DNA of 64,000 nt from Fabrea salina (taxonomy: Eukaryota; Ciliophora; Heterotrichea; Heterotrichida; Fabreidae): contig JALIHJ010000042.1 in assembly GCA_022984795.1 (NCBI GenBank), positions 168,501-232,500 of the forward strand, written 5' to 3'. How positions within the stretch are numbered: the first letter of the stretch is position 1; the number at the start of each line of letters is the position of its first letter. Positions 1 through 7,890 of the stretch are shown here, piece after piece. The notes beneath the pieces were generated by a model. That model saw only the letters and a list, made by a program, of their open reading frames with translations. It was not told where the DNA came from and ran no database searches. Made by a program: the position numbers and the translations under genes.

Positions 1-144
1 TTGGCTGCTGGGTTTTCTATGATTCTAATTGGCTACCTGCAAAGCGTCTCCTGGCAAATAGTGTTCAGTTTTATGATTTTTGTCAACAGTATCAGCTTAG
101 TGCCTCCCTTCGTTATGCTTCTCAAAAGAAAAATCGCACAATAA
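1..144 (+). CDS. C-terminal fragment of an SLC37-type MFS transporter
   Basis: The window opens inside a reading frame of 47 codons ending in TAA. Its translation (with the segments GYLQSVSWQ and SISLVPPFVM) lines up with the last 47 residues of the next gene (GWLQSFSWN, NITSLVPLVFM). It is therefore the end of a paralogous sugar-phosphate transporter in tandem with the complete copy, 52 bp upstream of it. The segment covers the last transmembrane helix and a short basic cytosolic tail. The start lies outside the window. Confidence 0.8.
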   Translation: MAAGFSMILIGYLQSVSWQIVFSFMIFVNSISLVPPFVMLLKRKIAQ

Positions 145-196
145 ATGCTATAAATAACTAATGAGTTTTACCAGATAAGCTTTTAATAATTCCAAA

Positions 197-1438
197 ATGA
201 AAGATTCGCGTTTTAAAACGGGTCAAGCAGTTGTTTTCAGTGTTACTTTCTTAAGCGTTGTGGCACGACGGGCTTCTTTAGAAGGCTGGTCAATGGTAAA
301 GCCTAAGATTTCAAAAGACATGCATTTCGAGTCGACCTGGCTTGGAGTATTTGACACAGTCCAACTCTTCAGTTATGCTATTGGGACTTACATTAATGGC
401 TCCCTGTGTGACTACTTTTCTAAAAGAGCAATAGTTTCAATTGGGCTTTTAGGAGGTAGTTTGAGCTTTTTGGCAATGGCATTACTGGGCTACCTTGGCA
501 TTAACAATGGCTTCATTTTCAGTGTGCTGTGGGCTGTAGAGGGTTACTTTCTTTCTGCAGCTTGGCCAGGTAGTTTAGGAGTCATGGGCAACTGGTTCAG
601 TTCCAAAGAGACCGGCAAAGTCATGGGTATTTGGAGTTCCAATGCTTCTGTTGGAAATATCTTTGGCGCGGCCTTAGCAACAGTGATGTTTGCTGGGTTT
701 TACTCTAGTTGGGAAGCAGTGGTGGTAGCCCTCAGTGTGTTTTTGCTGCTGGTGGCTCTGTTGTTTTACTTTACGATTAGTGAAAAGCCCAAGCACAGAC
801 TTGAAGAGCCCCTTTTAGAAGGGACTAGTCAGTGCATTGGGTTTTGGGAAGCATGGTTAATTCCAGGAGTGATTCCTTACACAGTGTCTTACACGTGCTT
901 GAAACTTCTTAACTACGGAGTGCTGATGTGGCTTCCTTTCTACTTAGAAAAGAAGATTGGAATGAGCACAGGGAGTTTAGGAGTAGCAGTTGTTTTATAC
1001 GACGTAGGTGGAATGCTCGGGTCCGCTTTTTGCGGATGGGTGTCAGACATGAGGGGAGGAAGGGCACCTGCAATATCTTTGATGCTGTTGGTGTCGATTC
1101 CTTTGTTGTTTTTGTTCAAAGTAGGAGACGAAGACACAGCTTGGATGTTCTTCACTTTAGTGCCTTTGTTGGGCATTTTAGTGAACGGAGCTTGCAACAT
1201 AATGTCAGGAGCTGTAGCTACTGACTTAGCTAACGATGGAAACAAGGACCAAGACAAAACAGCTACTATCTCTGGAATCTTAGATGGAACTGGAAGTTTA
1301 GGTGCAGCTTTAGGACAGTTTTTGATAGGCTGGTTACAGAGTTTTTCTTGGAACTATGTTTTTTTGTTTTTGATTGGAGTGAATATTACTTCTTTGGTTC
1401 CTTTGGTTTTCATGATTTTTAGGAAGCTTTGCTCTTAG
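197..1438 (+). CDS. MFS sugar-phosphate/phosphate antiporter, SLC37 family
   Basis: A 413-residue membrane protein with about 12 hydrophobic segments. The N-terminus (VTFLSVVARRASLEGWSMVKP) and the next helix (LGVFDTVQLFSYAIGTYINGSLCDYFSKR) follow the SLC37/GlpT pattern, in which the loop after helix 2 carries G-x-L-x-D-x-x-x-x-R. In animals SLC37 proteins exchange glucose-6-phosphate for phosphate across the ER membrane, so a similar role is likely here; the substrate cannot be read from sequence. The short central loop (EKPKHRLEEPLLEGTSQC) separates the two six-helix halves. The start ATG is preceded by CCAAA. The upstream neighbour is a paralogue, so this is a local tandem duplication. Confidence 0.85.
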   Translation: MKDSRFKTGQAVVFSVTFLSVVARRASLEGWSMVKPKISKDMHFESTWLGVFDTVQLFSYAIGTYINGSLCDYFSKRAIVSIGLLGGSLSFLAMALLGYLGINNGFIFSVLWAVEGYFLSAAWPGSLGVMGNWFSSKETGKVMGIWSSNASVGNIFGAALATVMFAGFYSSWEAVVVALSVFLLLVALLFYFTISEKPKHRLEEPLLEGTSQCIGFWEAWLIPGVIPYTVSYTCLKLLNYGVLMWLPFYLEKKIGMSTGSLGVAVVLYDVGGMLGSAFCGWVSDMRGGRAPAISLMLLVSIPLLFLFKVGDEDTAWMFFTLVPLLGILVNGACNIMSGAVATDLANDGNKDQDKTATISGILDGTGSLGAALGQFLIGWLQSFSWNYVFLFLIGVNITSLVPLVFMIFRKLCS

Positions 1439-1466
1439 AATTTAAGTTAATAAAATAGACAAAACT

Positions 1467-2393
1467 ATGGGCGGTTCTTGCTCTAGAAGGGAAAAAAATC
1501 CCCCTGAAAACTGTAATGTTAATGGATTAGACCAGTGTGAGATATGCAGAAGACTACTTAAATGTCTTGAAACAGAGTGCGGACACTGTATGTGTTTAGA
1601 TTGCTCAAGAAATCATTGCTTATCCCAAACAAACTGGACTTTAATAGGAAGTATCCGGTGTCCAGGCTGTGAAGGAATCTTAGGTGAAACCTTTTTATTT
1701 AAAGCTTTTAGTGAAAAAAAACTACACAGAATCAGAAATAAAATAGATAAGCCCAAAAAGATTCCTAGGTTTGACTGCAAAATCTGTTTGTGCAACTACC
1801 CTGTTGACCAAAGCATTACACTGACTTGCAACCACAGGTTCTGTGAAGCTTGCATCAAAAGCTACCTACAAGGCCAAATAATGTCTTCTAAAGTAGCTGA
1901 GTCTGAACTTATTTGTCCTATTGAAAACTGTCAACAAGAAGTTACTCCCCAAGAAGTCCAAGGCAACGTTGAACCCCAGATTTATGAAAGGTTCCTTGAA
2001 TTCCGACTCAGAGAGCTGCCTATGAAAGAGTGTCCTCACTGCAACTTTAAGTTCCAAGTAGAAAGAAATGCCCCAGAAATTAACTGCCTAAACTGCAAAA
2101 AAGACTTTTGTCCAGAGTGCAACCAAAGCCACAAAGGAATGAAATGCGAAGAGTTCAAAAAAGAAGAAGAACTAAAAGACCTGGACTACTCTAAGTGTCC
2201 TAATTGTCAAGAAGGTGTAGTTAAAGATTCAGGGTGCAACTTTTTAAGGTGTCCTTATCCAAGGTGCCGGACTTACTTTTGTTTGTTGTGTGGAGATAAG
2301 TTAGTCAGGTCAGATCACTACTCCCATTATAAGAAAACAGGACCTTTCGGAACTACTTGTAACACCCTAGATGAGGCTAAAAATAATAATTAA
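1467..2393 (+). CDS. RBR-type E3 ubiquitin ligase with N-terminal acylation signal
   Basis: A 308-residue protein. It starts MGGSCS, a plausible N-myristoylation site plus palmitoylation cysteine, so membrane attachment is likely. A first Cys/His-rich segment lies at about residues 20-70. RING1 (CKICLCNYP..CNHRFCEACI) is at about 102-155, an IBR at about 170-230 (CPHCNFKF..CLNCKKDFCPEC) and RING2 at about 242-276 (CPNCQEGVVKDSGCNFLRC..CLLCG). Cys257 in the SGCNFLRC segment is at the position of the catalytic thioester cysteine of RBR ligases such as parkin and HHARI. RBR enzymes take ubiquitin from an E2 onto this cysteine before passing it to substrate. The substrate is unknown. The stop codon and the next ATG overlap by one base in TAATG. 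Confidence 0.88.
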   Translation: MGGSCSRREKNPPENCNVNGLDQCEICRRLLKCLETECGHCMCLDCSRNHCLSQTNWTLIGSIRCPGCEGILGETFLFKAFSEKKLHRIRNKIDKPKKIPRFDCKICLCNYPVDQSITLTCNHRFCEACIKSYLQGQIMSSKVAESELICPIENCQQEVTPQEVQGNVEPQIYERFLEFRLRELPMKECPHCNFKFQVERNAPEINCLNCKKDFCPECNQSHKGMKCEEFKKEEELKDLDYSKCPNCQEGVVKDSGCNFLRCPYPRCRTYFCLLCGDKLVRSDHYSHYKKTGPFGTTCNTLDEAKNNN

Positions 2394-4030
2394 TGCAAAG
2401 TAACATGCTTAAAACTAAGAGCCTGGAGTTCAAAAACTCCATGGTAGCAGCTATTAGAAGTGTCAGAAAAAGCAGAAATAAATACCAACAAATTAACGAC
2501 TCTATGGGACCTGAAAAAACCACGAAAAGAATCAAATCTTGGCGAAACTCAGTTGATTCCCTGCACAAAGAGTTAACTTCCCACGCTAACCAACTCAGAG
2601 CTTTGCAGTACAGCCAGCAGTCAACCTCTTTTACAGGGTCAAAGTCCTTGTCTATTTTAGTCGAGTTCTGTGAAAAAGCATCTAACGAAATCCAGGACCT
2701 AATCAAAATGCTGAAGTCAGTGGCTTTTATTTCAAACTCGTGTGAGTTCCCAGACTGGGAATTGGTTGAGCAAAGCCTAAAACACCAAGTCAAAAAAGCA
2801 ATTAAAGCAGAAATTAACAACGAAAAAGAAACTATAGAGATCTTCCAAGAAATGCACCAGCTCAAAGAAAACTTGTTGTGCCAGATAATTAAAGGACTAC
2901 TACACAAAAAGGTAGTTCTGTGGATGGACTTAGGAATACTGGAAACAGGCTACACCAAAGGAGAGGTTTTAGAAGTGATGGAGTACATAAAGAACTACAA
3001 CAAAAAACACGGACACCTTCCTTCTAAAATTGAGTACCAGCACCCTTCTTCTCTGCCTGGGTTTCAGTCTTCCACCAACAAGCTCACAGGGTTCCTCAAA
3101 GCTTTTTACGACGAGTTCCACGCAATGGTCAGACTGATCGAAAACAACTTTGGACTAGCAACTGTAAGTTTTACTTAGAAGCAAAAAAAAAAGTCACCTA
3201 TGGCTGAAAGTTTAAGGGAAGAACTCGAAAAAGCCTACTTAGGAAACGAAAAACTCGAAAGAGAAGTCCAGAACCTCAGGTACATGGTGCGCAGCCCGGA
3301 CAAAAAAGAATCCATTCAACTCCAAAAAGAAGTCGAAGAACTCCGCAACAAAGCTCAACAAAACAGAAGGAAGTTCCAAAAAGTAACCATGGAAAAACTT
3401 TCCTTCGAAAACGAAAACGCCCAACTCAAACAAAAAATATCTGACTTAGAGTCCAGACTCAAAGAAATAAACGAATACTACTTACCCCGACTCCAAGAAA
3501 TGCAAGAACTCAACGAAGACCTAAGTCAAGAAGTTAAAAACATCCGACAAGACGCAGAACTACTTCCGTCAATGTTCCGAAACGAAGCTTTTAAAAAGAA
3601 AAAAATCTGTGACCAAAAAATAGAACTCGAACAAAAGTACAACGACACACTTAAACTCTTACAAGAAGAACGCGGAAAGTTCAACTCACTCCTCAACGAC
3701 AAGTCTCGCAAAGAAAAGATGGCTTTGCAAGCTGTAGCTGCTCGCAACTCTCTCAAAAAGGACTTAGAACAAGCTAACCAAGAAATCCAAAGACTCTCTG
3801 ACATCATTGCTAACTCAGAAAGCATCGAAGAAAAGGCCAAACAAACTGTTCAGCAGTACAAAGAAAAGTACCAAGAAATGCAAGAACACATCTACGTCCA
3901 AAATAACCGAATAAGTGAACTTGAACAGCAAAAGAAAGTACTTATCCAGCAACTCAAAGGAAAAGGAATCAGTTCTGAAGCCCACTACACCTTCAACCTT
4001 ATAAAAGGTGAAAAGCCTAACTCTGAGTAG
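2393..4030 (+). CDS. Helical/coiled-coil protein, two exons joined by a 15-nt intron
   Basis: Exon 1 is 2393-3163 (257 codons) and exon 2 is 3179-4030 (283 codons plus TAG). They are separated by the 15-nt intron 3164-3178, which is GT..AG, phase 0, and contains the only stop between the exons. Splicing runs straight into the second frame without using its ATG at 3200. The joined protein is 540 aa. The first half is helical and basic-polar, with no domain I recognise. The second half (from about residue 260) is a long Glu/Lys/Gln coiled coil (ELEKAYLGNEKLEREVQNL and onward). It could be a cytoskeletal or ciliary structural protein, but that is a guess. Start choice: ATG 2393 overlaps the previous stop; ATG 2405 is an alternative. 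If the intron were not real, these would be two genes of 261 and 276 aa. Confidence 0.72.
3164..3178 (+). other. 15-nt spliceosomal intron
   Basis: The sequence is GTAAGTTTTACTTAG, in phase 0. The A at intron position 10 and the terminal TAG match the tiny introns of heterotrich ciliates. Retention would end translation at the TAG that forms the 3' splice site. Confidence 0.8.
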
Positions 4031-4051
4031 TATACTAATTAGTGTTAATTG

Positions 4052-4363
4052 TTACAGATACGGGTAAGTGTGCAGGTACTCAACTCCTCCTTCAAACAAC
4101 CACTTGTCTTGCAAGAAGTCTTTGATCATTTCTTTAATTTCGCACTTAAGTTCGTTTTCTTTTTCGCGTTTTCTGTGTTTTTGACGTTCCATCTCAAATT
4201 CCTTCGAAAAGGAGTAGTCTATTTCTTCGAAAGTCCTTATTTTGGGAGGCGTCACTGAGCACTCTAGTTGCGACCTCCTGGGTGCTCTTGAGTACTCTGA
4301 AGAGTGGTAGCTTGGCGCTGTGCTCCTTGGAGGAGTGTTCATGATTTCGTCGAACCCCGACAT
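4052..4363 (-). CDS. Small basic hypothetical protein
   Basis: A 103-residue frame starting MSGFDEIMNTPPRS and ending TAA. The first 50 residues are Ser/Pro/Arg-rich and probably disordered. The rest is a charged helix (EFEMERQKHRKREKENELK) followed by an amphipathic segment (IKEMIKDFLQDKWLFEGG). I do not recognise a family. Support for a real gene: the ATG has the local start context ATAATTAATG, the frame fills the space between its neighbours, and no better frame exists on either strand. It ends 21 bp from the convergent coiled-coil gene and lies directly upstream of the thiolase on the same strand only in the physical sense, since the thiolase starts much further away at 5559. Confidence 0.6.
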   Translation of the reverse strand: MSGFDEIMNTPPRSTAPSYHSSEYSRAPRRSQLECSVTPPKIRTFEEIDYSFSKEFEMERQKHRKREKENELKCEIKEMIKDFLQDKWLFEGGVEYLHTYPYL

Positions 4364-4377
4364 TAATTATTATGGAA

Positions 4378-5559
4378 TTAAAAACTAACTAGCACTGCTG
4401 AACCTCCTCCGCCTCCGTTGCAGATACCAGCTACTCCGAGTTTCTTGTTTTCTTGGCGCAAAGCACTCAGCAAAGTAACTATTATCCTAGCTCCTGAACA
4501 CCCTAAAGGATGGCCTAGAGCTATAGCTCCTCCGTAGACATTCACCTTTTGAGGGTCCACTCCTAAAAGGTCTGTGTTTACTATTCCCACTACAGCAAAG
4601 GCTTCGTTTAACTCAAACAAGTCTACTTGGTTTATATTCACTTGTGTTTTTTCAAGGAGTTTTCTAACAGCTAAGTTAGGACTCGTGGTGAATTCAATGT
4701 TGTCTTGTTCAGCGTGAGCAAAGTTCTCTAATTTGCCCAGCACACTCCACCCCATCTCTTGGGCTTTGGAGCGTGTAGTCAAAACTAGCATTGCAGCTCC
4801 GTCGCTTAAAGGAGAAGCGTTTCCTGCAGTGACTCTTCCTCCTTGCTTCCTAAACACTGTGCGCATTTTGCTGAAGTTTTGGTTGATGGGTTTCAGTTGG
4901 TCTTTGGTTACAGAGTTTCCGTCTTGTTTGACAACAGGCACTATTTCGCTTTGGAACTTGCCAGTTTCCCAAGCAGAGTGTGCCTTTTCAATGGTTTTCT
5001 GAGAAAACTCGTCCATTTGTTGTTTGGTCACTCCGTACTTGTCAGCACACCTTTCAGCGCACTCTCCCATGTGAACGTTGTACTTAGCATCCCACAAACC
5101 GTCTTTAATCATTCCATCGGTAGGCTTGGCTTGGGACCCTTTGTACTGGTAAAGAGGCACTGCACTCATAACATCAACTCCGCCCACAGCTACTGTGTCG
5201 CAATTGCCTAGCAGAATGTCCATGTAGCCTGTGGTAACAGCTACCATGCCGCTGCTGCATACTTTGTTCATGTTTACACAAACTGTAGAAGGGGGCAGTC
5301 CAGCCTTAACAGCAACTTGTTTAGCAGGGGACTGCCCAAGGTTTGCAGAGTAAACGTTGCCTAGGTAAAGCATTTCAATAGCTTGAGGAGGCACTTTGTG
5401 CTTAGCCAAGGTTCCACTTAGGGTCTGGGCAGCCAAGTCTGTTGCATTCAGTTCAGAAAAGTTCCCTCTGAAGGCTCCTAAAGGCGACCTGCCTGCTGCT
5501 ACTATGACAACTTCCTTTGGAGCTTTGATATGTTTTTCCACCAAAGAAAGTCTTTCCAT
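4378..5559 (-). CDS. Acetyl-CoA acetyltransferase (thiolase)
   Basis: A 393-residue thiolase. It catalyses reversible condensation of two acetyl-CoA to acetoacetyl-CoA, or thiolysis of longer 3-ketoacyl-CoA. The nucleophilic cysteine is Cys101 in NKVCSSGM. The C-terminal signatures are present: ALGHPLGCSGAR with the active-site His, and GICNGGGGGSAV with the second catalytic Cys. The N-terminal RSPLGAFRG is also typical. I start it at the ATG at 5559 (MERLSLVEKH), which follows GTAATA. A longer frame exists upstream but begins with a non-ATG codon and overlaps the divergent gene. There is no clear peroxisomal C-terminal signal (ends AVLVSF) and no strong mitochondrial presequence, so the cytosol is the simplest location. 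Confidence 0.93.
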   Translation of the reverse strand: MERLSLVEKHIKAPKEVVIVAAGRSPLGAFRGNFSELNATDLAAQTLSGTLAKHKVPPQAIEMLYLGNVYSANLGQSPAKQVAVKAGLPPSTVCVNMNKVCSSGMVAVTTGYMDILLGNCDTVAVGGVDVMSAVPLYQYKGSQAKPTDGMIKDGLWDAKYNVHMGECAERCADKYGVTKQQMDEFSQKTIEKAHSAWETGKFQSEIVPVVKQDGNSVTKDQLKPINQNFSKMRTVFRKQGGRVTAGNASPLSDGAAMLVLTTRSKAQEMGWSVLGKLENFAHAEQDNIEFTTSPNLAVRKLLEKTQVNINQVDLFELNEAFAVVGIVNTDLLGVDPQKVNVYGGAIALGHPLGCSGARIIVTLLSALRQENKKLGVAGICNGGGGGSAVLVSF

Positions 5560-5603
5560 TATTACGCCAAATTGCAGTAACACCTTTGAAATAATTGACC
5601 AAA
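5560..5603. promoter_or_regulatory. 44-bp divergent intergenic region
   Basis: Both flanking genes read outward from here: thiolase to the left and the helical-repeat gene to the right. All promoter and 5' leader information for both must lie in these 44 bp or within the coding regions. No TATA-like element other than A/T runs is visible. Confidence 0.5.
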
Positions 5604-6908
5604 ATGGAAAAGCAACAGTTTGAATCCGATGCAGAAAGCTACGACTCACGTTCTGAAGACCTAAGCAAGTCAGCTAGTTCGAAGGACTCAAACATGAAAA
5701 GCATCCTTAACTCGCTTGAGTCAAACGCAATCCAAAAAATCAACGAAAGCAATTTTGAAAAAGCAATTAAAATACTGAGAAAAACCGAAGACATGCTTGA
5801 GATAATGACTACAGAAGGAAGCTTAGTGGTTTCAGAAAAAGTACTAGCTGTACTCCATAACTTAGCTTCTTGTTACCAAAGCAACGGCTTGCTCGAGAAG
5901 TCCGCTGCTTACTTAGACGCTTGCTTATTTAACGTGAATTCTTTAAAAGCAATGAAAAACAACAAAGAAAGCATTGCTTACGAAATCAAAAAACTAAAGT
6001 ACATTGGCACTGTACAAATACAGATGTGTGCAGTTTTGTCCAGACTCGGCAAGCATAAAGAAGCTATCAAGCACGCACGTGGAGCTAATAAAACTATAAT
6101 GAACGTTGTGAAACTTCTGATTTCGGCTTCTAAAGCCCAAGAAAAAAAGGTAACTTCTTGCAGACGGAAGAACTACGAGTTGACTGAACAGCAGTTACGT
6201 TGCTACAACAACATTTCTCTTGTAAAGCCTACTTTGAAGTCTATAGAGAAGTACTTAACCACTGGAAGGATAAACGAACCCCAGCAAATCAGAACAGCTT
6301 TAGGGGTCAAGCACTACCCTGACTGGGTTAAAACTTACAGCATTGCAGACGTAATGATGATCAGACCTGTCACTGCTAGAGAACTCAGAACCTCCTCTAA
6401 ACTCTACAGAGAGTACACCAACGACTCCCTTGTGCACGTTGTGTGCTTACTTGCAGTTAGTTACTTCTGTATGGGAACTGAACTCAAGTACCTCCAAACC
6501 ACACAACCCTTCGACTTTAAGTCTGACAACGAAATCGAACAAACCCAATTTAAGTCCCAAGAACTCTTAACTGCTTTCGTGCCCCCTAACTGCCCTTTAC
6601 TGAACCACATCAATGAAAGCCACCAAAGCAGGTTCAAAGAAAACTTACAAGAAATAGTAAAAGCCACTTAGAAAGAAGAGGACGAAAAAGAGTCTAGTTT
6701 GAAGCTACTCAGATACGCCTTCAAAAAAACTCTGAAGCCCAAGCCACGCAGGTTCTCCCTAACCCCCATTCCTCACTCAGTCAAGAAACACTCCAGAAGG
6801 TCTAGCGATCACCAAAGATTTTCAGCTTACAGATGGCAAAACTCGCCTTCTCACATGAAGAGGAAGTTCCGCACTCGAAGCATAGATTACTCCATAATTA
6901 CAGACTAA
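5604..6908 (+). CDS. Helical-repeat (TPR-like) protein with basic tail, one 15-nt intron
   Basis: Exon 1 is 5604-6656 (351 codons) and exon 2 is 6672-6908 (78 codons plus TAA), giving 429 aa. The start is the ATG at 5604 (MEKQQFESDAES). The intron 6657-6671 is in phase 0 and removes the only stop between the exons. Residues 40-170 show helical pairs with TPR character (NFEKAIKILRKTEDML, VLHNLASCYQSNGLLEKSAAYLDACL, GKHKEAIKHARGANK). A less regular helical middle follows, then a strongly basic, probably disordered C-terminal tail of about 75 residues (KPKPRRFSLTPIP, HSRRSSDHQRF). Tails like this are common in ciliate cytoskeleton-associated proteins. No specific function can be assigned. Confidence 0.72.
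6657..6671 (+). other. 15-nt spliceosomal intron
   Basis: The sequence is GTAAAAGCCACTTAG, in phase 0, with A at position 10 and an in-frame TAG at the 3' splice site. Its removal joins the main frame to a 78-codon frame that has no early ATG of its own. Confidence 0.78.
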
Positions 6909-6925
6909 ATGTAACATAATTTTCA

Positions 6926-7888
6926 ATGCAAACAAAGCAAGAAATCCTGGACATACTCAAAAGACCTTGTTACTCACGACAAGGAAAAGCTTCAACGCAC
7001 GTTCCAGTGTGGTTAACTCACACTTCTAGGAAAAACAGCCCTATCCGGCACAAAACTCCTCGGAAAAAACAATCTGAAACCTCTATCAAGGCTCCTACAA
7101 AACAAGCTAACTCACCTTGTTTCCTCTCAGTAGGCAGAAAAACCAAGCTAGAAACTCCACTTTCTTACGCTGATTACGATCCCAAGTACGACTTTTTAAA
7201 AACCAAAACTATTTGCTTGACTTCTTTTTCTCAGACAAAACACTACCCCCGCCAACCAATCATCAAAACCCCAGACTGCATAGACCCCCTCCACCAAAAG
7301 TGCAAACGTACTGTTAAAACTGCCACTAGCTCGCCCAGAAAACCTTCTTCAAGACCCCAAACAGCCACTAAAAAATCCCAGGATCAAACTTTTGTCACCC
7401 AAAGCACAAAAGAACTTCCCTCAACAAGGTCCCAAAAGTCCATTGGGTTTTCTTTCGAAAGGAAACCAGGAAGACCAGAACTCTTTGAAAAAGAAGTAGT
7501 TGACGTGCTTTACGACTACAACTACACAGTCAACAAAAAAAAGCTTTCAGTAGGAGTACTTAACTTTGCCAAAACTTCATACCGCAAACCTTTTAGAACC
7601 AATCAAAGCAACATAGAAGTGAACTACGACAAAGCCATTACTGGGTTCCAAAGAACTATGCCAAGAACCAAAGTTCACAGTTTTTCTTACAAGCAAATTA
7701 AACCCCAGTGTTCCGAACCCCTTAATTCTCCTAAACCCAAAGCTAAGCCTCCTTCAATTTGCCTTTCAAACAAAAAACCCCAAAAACCCCAAAAATCCAA
7801 AAAACCCCAAGAAACCAGTCAAACCCTTCTTATAGGCAAAGAGCACATCCAAGTAATTAAAAAGAAGCTTTCAAGTAATTATATTTAA
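6926..7888 (+). CDS. Basic, disordered Lys/Pro/Ser-rich protein
   Basis: A 320-residue frame rich in Lys, Pro, Ser and Thr with short repeated motifs (KTPRKKQSETS, SPRKPSSRPQTATKK, KKPQKPQKSKKPQ). No globular domain, membrane segment or zinc motif is visible. The composition suits a microtubule- or cortex-associated structural protein, but this is inference from composition only. It starts 17 bp after the previous gene on the same strand and ends with TAA two bases before the stop of the convergent gene on the other strand. There is therefore no unshared 3' untranslated space. Confidence 0.68.
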   Translation: MQTKQEILDILKRPCYSRQGKASTHVPVWLTHTSRKNSPIRHKTPRKKQSETSIKAPTKQANSPCFLSVGRKTKLETPLSYADYDPKYDFLKTKTICLTSFSQTKHYPRQPIIKTPDCIDPLHQKCKRTVKTATSSPRKPSSRPQTATKKSQDQTFVTQSTKELPSTRSQKSIGFSFERKPGRPELFEKEVVDVLYDYNYTVNKKKLSVGVLNFAKTSYRKPFRTNQSNIEVNYDKAITGFQRTMPRTKVHSFSYKQIKPQCSEPLNSPKPKAKPPSICLSNKKPQKPQKSKKPQETSQTLLIGKEHIQVIKKKLSSNYI

Positions 7889-7890
7889 CA

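Noticed and set aside
5595-5603. Longer start for the helical-repeat gene
   Set aside because: The extension begins with TTG; the first ATG is at 5604.
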